Shown here: piece after piece, positions 57,679-64,000 of the stretch
How positions within the stretch are numbered: position 1 is the stretch's first letter
Layout of the letters: the number at the start of each line of letters is the position of its first letter
Assembly: GCF_001904635.1 (NCBI RefSeq)
Contig: NZ_MRCB01000016.1
Coordinates: 9,790-73,789, forward strand
Reading direction: 5' to 3'
Length of the DNA stretch: 64,000 bases
Origin: Hydrococcus rivularis NIES-593
Lineage (GTDB): Bacteria > Cyanobacteriota > Cyanobacteriia > Cyanobacteriales > Microcystaceae
The notes under the pieces: model-generated
Seen by the model: only the letters and a program-made list of their open reading frames with translations
Told to the model about the DNA's origin: nothing
Database searches by the model: none
Made by a program: the position numbers and the translations under genes

Positions 57679-57681
57679 ATC

Positions 57682-59580
57682 ATGTTGATGAGTCAAGAAA
57701 AATCTATCTGTTGGCTACATATTTTTTCTATTGTTGGGATAGGGTTAATTTTAACTACCCCAATAGTCATTAATGGTTGCCTCCTTGCCCACGATCTCCA
57801 ACATCATTTAATCTATGTTAAATCTTTTTCAGAACAATTTTGGAAGGGAGATTTTTATCCTCGTTGGCTTCAAAATCTGAATGCTGGTTTAGGAAGTCCA
57901 ACTTTTTTCTTTTATGCACCTATTCCTTATTACTTCACCAGTTTATTTTACTCTCTATTTACTCATAACCAATCAAGTTGTAATGAGCTTGGGTTATCCA
58001 GTTCGCTTGCTCTGATAGCTTCTGGACTAACTGCTTACTTTTGGCTTAAAGAAATTACCCCTAAAAACTCTGCACTGATTGCTTCAATTCTTTATATGGC
58101 TTGGCCATACCATTTAGCTGTCGATCTTTATCGGCGCTTTGCTTTTGCAGAATATTGGTCTTTTGTGTGGCTACCTTTAATCTTGTACTTTAGTAGAAAA
58201 ATAGTTAGAGGTTCGAGAATTAATATTATTGGATTAGCACTCAGCTTTTCTTTACTAGCTCTGACTCATCTTCCAAGTTTTATAATTTTCTTTCCTGTTC
58301 CAATTGGATATGCGTTATTACTAGCGAATCGAAATCAATGGAAAATAGTCATCTCACGTTTAGTTTTAGCAGTAATCATTATGGTTGGTCTGTCTGCAAT
58401 TTATTGGTTGCCAGCAATGACGACTCAAGAATCGATTTCGATGGATGCTATCTTAACCAGGGAGTTTGATTACGAAAATAACTTTCTCTTTACAGGTCCC
58501 AAATTTGCTCACAAGAGAATTGTTTGGCAATATTTGGAAATCTTAACGGTGCTTACTGGAGGATTAGCTTTTAGTGCTTGGAAAATTTCTGGTCAAGGTT
58601 TGGAAGTAACTTCTAGACGTGAGAGTAATTATTGGATGGTTATCGCGATGATTGCTCTTTTTATGACGCTTCCCTTAAGTAAATTTGTATGGGATGCATT
58701 ACCAGCAGTACAAAGAATTCAGTTCCCTTGGCGTTTTAATACTGTTTTGACAGTTGCTATTGTTGGACTTTTAGCATTAGCTATTTCTCGGTTAAAAATC
58801 AGCTCTAACTCTTTCAACACAAAGACATTATTTTTATCAATAGTTTATCTGACAGCTATCATTTTTATACTAATGATTATCCAGATGCTTCCTCTTCAGA
58901 AACAAATTGTTTTTTGGGGGAGTAGAAATACAGTACTAGCTATCTCTTTAATTGCCTTTTTCTTACTAGGAATTTCTTATATTCAAACTCCCATTAATTT
59001 TTCCAAGCACAAATTTTTAGTGGTTGGATTGGTACTAATGATAAGCCTATTTTTGGCTAGTGTTTTCCATTATCGCGACCATATATTTGTTGATAGACTA
59101 GATGATAGCTCTGTCTCTAAAATTTTAGAGGTTAGTAAGGCTGCTAACGAACATCGTCCTCGATGGGTTCCAAAGGATATATTTAATGAGAAAGACCTTA
59201 GCAGATTAGGTGAAAATTTTTCTAAAATACACATCGATGCGGGACAGGCAGACTTTTTAATCGAGAAATGGCAACCCAGGAATATTGTTTTGCAAGTCAA
59301 TGCGATAACAGCTACTCGCTTAACTGTCGGTCAATTCTACTATCCAGGATGGACTGCCAGACTCAAAGAGCGATCGCAGATTCTTCCCGTACATTTTTCA
59401 AAATTAGGTTTATTACAAATCTCGGTACCTGCCGGAAAGCATCAGGTTTCAGTAACTTTAGATGCGGGAGTAGAGGAACGTGTTGGTCAAATAATCAGTG
59501 CTATTTCAGCTACGATAGCTCTATTTTTATCCGTTGCCTTTTTTCTCCCTTTTGAGTTTAGCTGCCTCAGAAATAGATAA
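57682..59580 (+). CDS. Large membrane protein, PTPS-related/YfhO-like
   Basis: This 632-residue protein has about 12-13 membrane helices spread to residue 470, followed by a soluble region (about 475-600) and a final helix (about 605-625). The N-terminal HDLQHHLIYVKSFSEQFWKG and YPRWL motif are those of the 6-pyruvoyl-tetrahydropterin-synthase-related membrane family, which belongs to the GT-C type envelope glycosyltransferases (YfhO-like). The family's substrate is unknown. The GC content is clearly lower than the window average, which may hint at transfer. The truncated relative at 53390 shares its ends. It converges on prfB, with a stem-loop between. Confidence 0.72.
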   Translation: MLMSQEKSICWLHIFSIVGIGLILTTPIVINGCLLAHDLQHHLIYVKSFSEQFWKGDFYPRWLQNLNAGLGSPTFFFYAPIPYYFTSLFYSLFTHNQSSCNELGLSSSLALIASGLTAYFWLKEITPKNSALIASILYMAWPYHLAVDLYRRFAFAEYWSFVWLPLILYFSRKIVRGSRINIIGLALSFSLLALTHLPSFIIFFPVPIGYALLLANRNQWKIVISRLVLAVIIMVGLSAIYWLPAMTTQESISMDAILTREFDYENNFLFTGPKFAHKRIVWQYLEILTVLTGGLAFSAWKISGQGLEVTSRRESNYWMVIAMIALFMTLPLSKFVWDALPAVQRIQFPWRFNTVLTVAIVGLLALAISRLKISSNSFNTKTLFLSIVYLTAIIFILMIIQMLPLQKQIVFWGSRNTVLAISLIAFFLLGISYIQTPINFSKHKFLVVGLVLMISLFLASVFHYRDHIFVDRLDDSSVSKILEVSKAANEHRPRWVPKDIFNEKDLSRLGENFSKIHIDAGQADFLIEKWQPRNIVLQVNAITATRLTVGQFYYPGWTARLKERSQILPVHFSKLGLLQISVPAGKHQVSVTLDAGVEERVGQIISAISATIALFLSVAFFLPFEFSCLRNR

Positions 59581-59619
59581 ATTGCTCATAAAGTCATCAT
59601 AACTATGTTTATGAGCAAT
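59581..59619. terminator. Stem-loop between convergent genes
   Basis: ATTGCTCATAAA (59581-59592) and TTTATGAGCAAT (59608-59619) are a perfect 12-bp inverted repeat with a 15-base loop. It lies right after the stop of the 57682 gene and before the end of prfB, the position of a shared terminator. Confidence 0.6.
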
Positions 59620-59649
59620 TTGAGAAAGGATTAGCTAAAATTTTCGGGA

Positions 59650-60766
59650 CTATTGTTCAATTCCTAGCGTAGATTGGCGCAAATAGGCTTCGATAAAAGG
59701 ATCGAGTTCCCCATCCATAACAGCATTCACATTGTTAGTTTCTACATTGGTTCGCAGATCTTTGACCATTTGATAGGGATGGAAGACATAGTTGCGAATT
59801 TGGTTGCCCCAGGCGGCTTCTACCATATCGCCTCGGATTTCTGCGATTTCTTTTGCCCGCTGTTCTTGAAGGATTACCAACAATTTCGCCTTGAGAAGGG
59901 CGAGGGCTTTTTCTTTATTTTGGAGTTGAGATCGCTCTTGGGTACAGCGAACGGCGATCCCCGTGGGGATGTGGACGATGCGAACGGCAGTTTCTACCTT
60001 ATTAACGTTTTGTCCGCCCTTCCCGCCAGCACGAGAAGTGGTGATTTCCAGATCTTTTTCGGGGATCTCTACTTTAACCGCTTCCTCCCCTAAAATTGGC
60101 ATCACTTCCACGCCGGCAAAGCTGGTTTGTCGCTTGCCGTTGGCATTGAAAGGGGAAATACGAACCAGTCGGTGAGTGCCTTTTTCGCCTTTGAGGTAGC
60201 CGTAGGCGTAGCGTCCCTCAAATTCGAGGGTGGCGGACTTGATCCCCGCTTCATCGCCTTCAGAAATGTCACTCACGCGGACTTTATAACCTTGTTTTTC
60301 TCCCCAACGGGTATACATGCGCAGCAACATTTCTGCCCAATCCTGGGCATCCGTTCCACCAGCCCCGGCATTAATAGTTAGGATGGCTCCTTTTGCGTCA
60401 TATTCACCCGATAAAAGCTGCTGTAGTTCCCAACGATCGAGTTCTTGTTGGAGGTGAATGAGATTGTTTTTGGCTTCTGTTGCGAGGGTTTCGTCGGCTT
60501 CTAATTCTAGTAGTTCGGCAATGGCTTTGGTATCTTCTAGTTGAGTTTGCCATTGTTGGTATTGCTCTAAGCTGGATTTGAGATCGTTGAGTTCCTGAAG
60601 CGTTGTTTGTGCTTTCTCTTGACTATCCCAGAAATCCGGTTGAGCGGCCAATTGTTCTAAATCTTGGATCTTAGCTTTGAGTGCGCGAAGGTCAAAGATA
60701 GTCCTGGGTTTTCCCCAGGCGCGAACCGACGGTTTCTATTTCTCGTTTGAGTTCTGATATTTCCAT
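59650..60766 (-). CDS. prfB: Peptide chain release factor 2, with programmed +1 frameshift
   Basis: The gene starts at the ATG at 60766 with AGGAG before it. The first 24 codons ([14 protein letters not shown], ending TATCTT) meet an in-frame UGA at 60694-60692. Slipping +1 at CTT T gives GAC and the main frame, which runs to 59650, for a product of about 371 residues. TATCTTTGAC is the conserved prfB frameshift site, by which RF2 regulates its own synthesis at a UGA codon. The stop-recognising SPF (about 204-206) and catalytic GGQ (about 250-252) are intact. The upstream SD-like stimulator is weak (AGGA at the place of AGGGGG). Any annotation calling only 59650-60651 misses the N-terminus. 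Confidence 0.95.
60692..60700 (-). promoter_or_regulatory. prfB: Programmed +1 frameshift site in prfB
   Basis: On the minus strand the bases read TATCTTTGA followed by C. The UGA is codon 25, and reading continues as GAC in the +1 frame. This is the autoregulatory site of RF2. Confidence 0.92.
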
Positions 60767-60799
60767 ACTCTCCTGAAAGTTTAGGGTAGTATTTCTATT

Positions 60800-61708
60800 C
60801 TAATCCTTTCTAAGAATCGTTTTGGAATACGAGGTTTCTGCTGCCGTAAATACGGCTAAAGCTTTGGGGATCGCACGAAACTTAGCCGGGGTAGAAACGG
60901 TCAATTCTCCATCTGTGTTGATCTCTTCGGGTTTGCGCGTATAGATCTCGACTTCTTCTGCTTCAAGCGATCGCACCCACGGCAGATTCTCGTAATCGCC
61001 ACTAGGTAAAGTCCATATTAGCGGAAAAATTTGCCACCAACGCTCTATTTCTAAACTATACAAGTCCAAGCGGCGATCGTCGATCGCGGCATCTTTGGCG
61101 ATCGCCATGCTACCGCCATAATAGCGCCCGTTGCCGATCGCAATCTGAATGGTTTTAATTCTAATCGACTCGCCATTGGCGCGAATTTCTGCTCGAAAGG
61201 GACGAGTTTGACTGAGGACTTGCAAGGCGGTATAACCATAAGCGAGAATCCCCAAACGGCGTTTTGCTCCTTTCGAGAGTTTCTTGGTGATTTTTACGCT
61301 CAATCCCAAACTCGCCACGTTAAAGAAATGTTTGCCGTTGACCCAACCCAGGTCGATATACTTGAGGTTACCAGATGCGATCGCCCGACAAGCTTCTGGA
61401 ATAGACGGCGGAATTGAGAGAGTACGCGCTAAATCGTTAGCCGTTCCCAGCGGGAGAATGCCTAATGGGAGTTTGGTTTCTACCAAGCTATCGACAACCG
61501 CATTTAAGGTGCCGTCTCCTCCACCGACGATGACTAAATCGATCGCATTTTTATGTTTGTGGACTAGCTCAGGAAGTTGCTTAGGATTTTTAATCGGCAC
61601 GGTAATTAGTTCAAAATCTAGGTCATGTAGAATTTCGACTGCTTTGGCCAGGCTTTTTTGACCCTTGCGAGCATAACGGTTAACTAGCAAGAGCGCTCGT
61701 TTAGTCAT
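60800..61708 (-). CDS. Diacylglycerol kinase-like lipid kinase (YegS/DagK family)
   Basis: This is a 302-residue cytosolic enzyme of the DAGK catalytic superfamily. The nucleotide-binding GGGDGTLN is near residue 62 and is followed by LGILPLGTANDLARTL, the family's second motif. No membrane helices are seen. Members phosphorylate diacylglycerol or related lipids; the specific lipid is unknown here. It is upstream of prfB on the same strand with 33 bases between, so they may be co-transcribed. Confidence 0.9.
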   Translation of the reverse strand: MTKRALLLVNRYARKGQKSLAKAVEILHDLDFELITVPIKNPKQLPELVHKHKNAIDLVIVGGGDGTLNAVVDSLVETKLPLGILPLGTANDLARTLSIPPSIPEACRAIASGNLKYIDLGWVNGKHFFNVASLGLSVKITKKLSKGAKRRLGILAYGYTALQVLSQTRPFRAEIRANGESIRIKTIQIAIGNGRYYGGSMAIAKDAAIDDRRLDLYSLEIERWWQIFPLIWTLPSGDYENLPWVRSLEAEEVEIYTRKPEEINTDGELTVSTPAKFRAIPKALAVFTAAETSYSKTILRKD

Positions 61709-61841
61709 GAGATTTTGTTAGCGAGTGAGTGAGATAACATTTCTGTTTCTATTTTCTCTCTCTAGAAGCTTTACTGACACTCCCAATCGTTGTGAAGCCT
61801 TGCGAGTCGTTATTATCTGTTTTGACTGAGGTGCGATCGCT

Positions 61842-62579
61842 TTATCCTAACTCCTCAGAAAACAAGTCACTGGCGACTTGCTGCAATACTTTTAGTCCTC
61901 GTAGAGAACCTCGAATGAGTCGAATAGCCGCGACGGGGTTTTGCAACATCTTCATGGCTAAAGGAAAAGGCTGTAACGAACCATCAGATCCGATTGCTGG
62001 CATAATATTGGGTAAATCTTGCTGGCAGTCGTCGCTGATGACTCGTATTATGGCTAGAGCGATCCCCGCGCGAGCAAGAATTTCTAAGGCTGCATAGCTT
62101 TCCATGTCTACTACCTCAGCTTGGCAAGTTTGACCGAGATAAGATTTTTCTTGAGCAGACCAAATAACGCGATCGCTCGTCAACCCTTTGACTAATGTTG
62201 CTTTTTCTTGCAAGCGATCGCAAAGTAATTCAGTAAGATAAGAATCGCACTCTCGCCATGAAAGTCGCTCCCTCCCATAGCCGCAGGCTTGATAAATGAC
62301 GATATCTCCTACACTATACTGGGGCGACAAGCTGCCACATAATCCCATTAGCAAGACGCGAGTCGGCAGCTTATTAAGAAAGTCTTTAGTTTGTTGCCAT
62401 TTTTCTAAATAGGGGATCAAAGCGTTCACACCCATGGGAATAGGCAATACTAGAGGTTTCTGCGAGTCAATCGATTGTAAACCTTGACAAATTGCTCTAT
62501 ATTCTCCTCCTTGAGGAACGAGAATTCTATCGACGTTACTGACAAAGGCGGCTGATTTTCGAGCAGTTTCCCACGTCAT
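61842..62579 (-). CDS. Nucleoside phosphorylase-like protein
   Basis: This is a 245-residue protein of the PNP/UDP phosphorylase superfamily. The phosphate/ribose region includes LLMGLCGSLSPQYSVGDIVIY (G-x-C/A-G type loop) and the ribose-binding VVDMESYAALEILA (Met-Glu), and the purine-site acid is in IRVISDD. It is closest in feel to MTA/SAH nucleosidase or hopanoid-associated phosphorylase (HpnG) subgroups; the two cannot be separated by eye. It is 134 bases upstream of the lipid kinase on the same strand. Confidence 0.8.
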   Translation of the reverse strand: MTWETARKSAAFVSNVDRILVPQGGEYRAICQGLQSIDSQKPLVLPIPMGVNALIPYLEKWQQTKDFLNKLPTRVLLMGLCGSLSPQYSVGDIVIYQACGYGRERLSWRECDSYLTELLCDRLQEKATLVKGLTSDRVIWSAQEKSYLGQTCQAEVVDMESYAALEILARAGIALAIIRVISDDCQQDLPNIMPAIGSDGSLQPFPLAMKMLQNPVAAIRLIRGSLRGLKVLQQVASDLFSEELG

Positions 62580-62740
62580 TGATTTTTGAGAAATTTTCTT
62601 ATTTAGAAGGCTGTTTAATGTTATATAAGGAATAGTGAGTTATTAAGAAGATTTCTATGTGAATTCAGAATTGAGACAGGCATTCACCGCCTGCTTTTTT
62701 CAGATTTTCAAGCCCTGAGTATCGCTTAAGTATATCCCTG

Positions 62741-63847
62741 ATGGAACAACCAACTATCCTCGATCTCAAAAACGTCACCAAGCAGTTTTCGGCTCATTCC
62801 ACCCCGGCGGTAGATAACGTCAGTTTAACTTTAGAGCAAGGAGATGTATTAGGATTGCTCGGACCTTCTGGCTGCGGGAAAACGACGCTATTGCGGATTA
62901 TCGCTGGCTTCGAGCAACCTTCAAAGGGCGAGATCGCTCTTGCCGGACGCACGGTTGCGGGCAAAGGATGTTGGGTGCCGCCAGAGTTGAGAAATACTGG
63001 CATGGTGTTTCAAGACTATGCTTTGTTCCCTCATCTAACCATTACAGAAAACATTGCTTTTGGGTTGCAAAGAAAGTGCGCTCGTCTCTCCAAATCAGAG
63101 ATCGAACAACGCATTGCTGAGGTTCTTTTACTGGTAGGACTGACTGGATTAGAAAAACGCTATCCCCACGAACTATCGGGCGGTCAACAACAGCGAGTGG
63201 CCTTAGCCAGGGCTTTAGCGCCCCAACCCACTTTGATCCTATTAGACGAGCCTCTGAGCAATTTGGACGTGCAAGTGCGACAGTACCTTCGCCACGAGAT
63301 CCGCCACATCCTCAAAGCAGCAGGAACTTCGGCTATTTTCGTCACGCATGACCAAGAAGAAGCCCTTTCCATTTCTGACAAAATTGGGGTAATGCGCCGG
63401 GGCAAACTAGAACAGTTAGGTACGCCAGAAGAAATTTATACTTGCCCGGCTTCGCTGTTTGTGGCAGAATTTGTCAAGCAGGCAAATGTTCTTCCAGCCA
63501 AGCGCCAGGGAAACACTTGGCAAACAGAAATTGGAGCCTGGGAAATACCGAGTGCAAGCGAACTGAGGGGATTAGATACGGGCGAGTTGACGATCGCTCA
63601 AGAGGATATTATTCTCAAGCCAGATGAAACCTCGACGATAAAAATCTGCGATCGCCAATTTTTAGGTCGAGAGTACCGCTACTGTCTAGAAACTGCTTCT
63701 GGCAAAAGATTGCACGCTCGTACCGCGATCGACACCCAACTCCCGATCGGGATGCGAGTCCGGCTTTCAGTCAGTCCCGAAGCCGCACGGGTTTTTCCCT
63801 CGACTGCCCAGACGAAGCCAATTTCTGAGGTGATTTCTTTTCATTAA
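62741..63847 (+). CDS. ABC transporter ATP-binding protein, iron(III)/spermidine-type (FutC/FbpC-like)
   Basis: This is a 368-residue ATPase of an importer. Walker A GPSGCGKTT, Q-loop FQDYALFPHLTI, signature LSGGQQQRVALARAL, Walker B LILLDEPLSNLD and switch TVTHDQEEAL-like FVTHDQEEAL are intact. The long C-terminal part (about 240-368) has the TOBE/OB strands of the CUT1/FbpC group. The FbpC/FutC subgroup imports ferric iron; thus a FutC role is plausible but the permease and binding protein are not in the window. It is divergent from the phosphorylase gene. No Fur box was recognised upstream. Confidence 0.88.
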   Translation: MEQPTILDLKNVTKQFSAHSTPAVDNVSLTLEQGDVLGLLGPSGCGKTTLLRIIAGFEQPSKGEIALAGRTVAGKGCWVPPELRNTGMVFQDYALFPHLTITENIAFGLQRKCARLSKSEIEQRIAEVLLLVGLTGLEKRYPHELSGGQQQRVALARALAPQPTLILLDEPLSNLDVQVRQYLRHEIRHILKAAGTSAIFVTHDQEEALSISDKIGVMRRGKLEQLGTPEEIYTCPASLFVAEFVKQANVLPAKRQGNTWQTEIGAWEIPSASELRGLDTGELTIAQEDIILKPDETSTIKICDRQFLGREYRYCLETASGKRLHARTAIDTQLPIGMRVRLSVSPEAARVFPSTAQTKPISEVISFH

Positions 63848-63940
63848 AACGCGATCGCTGCATCGAGGAAGTATTTTCGCCTAAAATAAAAATAACTACT
63901 TGGTTATTTAATCGATTTTTGAAATCGGCGATCGCTCTCT

Positions 63941-64000
63941 ATGGTAAAGACTTCTTCTAAGACATCTCCCGAACTGCTAGCCCCAGTGGCAGAATATTTC
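63941..64000 (+). CDS. Start of a gene cut by the window edge
   Basis: Twenty codons from the ATG at 63941 give a polar, Ser/Thr-rich start followed by PELLAPVAEYF. It runs off the window. The ELLAPVAEYF sequence resembles the N-terminal helix of ArsR-type regulators, but 20 residues cannot support a call. Confidence 0.4.
   Translation, partial: MVKTSSKTSPELLAPVAEYF

Noticed and set aside
57088-57681. Possible tRNA or small RNA in the large AT-rich gap
   Set aside because: No cloverleaf arms or TTCRA loop with paired stems could be found.
63941-64000. ArsR-family regulator call for the partial gene at the right edge
   Set aside because: Only 20 residues are visible, too few to support a family assignment.

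Overview
The window is chromosomal DNA of a cyanobacterium. The decisive evidence is an intact psaA-psaB pair (photosystem I core, 20263-25046). It is supported by very frequent HIP1 octamers (GCGATCGC) and by several families typical of cyanobacteria: the DUF3172 and DUF3285 proteins, a GH100 invertase, a UPF0182 membrane protein, Uma2, and a Ser/Thr kinase with a Pro/Thr linker. The many short palindromic repeats between genes suggest a unicellular, colonial or pleurocapsalean type, but the genus cannot be fixed from this window. No rRNA, tRNA, CRISPR array, insertion-sequence transposase or prophage was seen.

Layout. 1-7000: an SLC13/RCK permease, a DUF3172 protein, a Ca2+/H+ antiporter and a large O-antigen-ligase-like membrane protein with TPRs. 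7200-13200: an ABC exporter (ATPase, duplicated-FtsX permease, HlyD adaptor) interrupted by an opposite-strand Uma2 gene. 13200-19850: an LCP-family protein, a GT2 glycosyltransferase, a ParA-type ATPase overlapping a coiled-coil partner gene (candidate McdA/McdB carboxysome-positioning pair), a secreted protein and a lipoprotein. 20263-25046: psaA-psaB. 25357-29495: an anchored esterase, a DUF2156 protein and a flippase-like membrane protein, which resemble a dispersed aminoacyl-phospholipid module. 29707-33948: a Ser/Thr kinase, a histone-deacetylase-like amidohydrolase, purK, and a pentapeptide-repeat protein coupled to purK.

34063-39850 is a leftward run: AI-2E family protein, a 51-residue single-TM protein (38544-38699), GH100 invertase, a membrane protein with channel-like segments, and a Na+/H+ antiporter. 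40054-46320: a lipoprotein methyltransferase, an amino-acid permease, an OB-fold secreted protein, and a UspA-UPF0182 pair. 46527-49876: a rhomboid protease, a second AI-2E protein, a decayed pentapeptide gene and a methyltransferase. 50247-54094: envelope glycosyltransferases and a shortened membrane protein related to the full-length one at 57682-59580. 54148-57087: an MBL-fold protein lacking metal ligands, then the cluster DUF3285-ybeY-dgkA-trpG. 59650-62579: prfB with its programmed +1 frameshift, a lipid kinase and a nucleoside-phosphorylase-like protein. 62741-end: a FutC/FbpC-like ABC ATPase and the first 20 codons of another gene.

No wholly unknown system with strong support was found. 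The observations most worth following are the candidate McdAB pair, the split MprF-like module with an esterase, the in-frame internally deleted glycan-membrane paralogue, the small membrane gene coupled to the invertase, the 19-bp duplication over the uspA start, and a family of roughly 90-120 bp inverted-repeat elements that sit at gene ends and in one case coincide with a stop codon.
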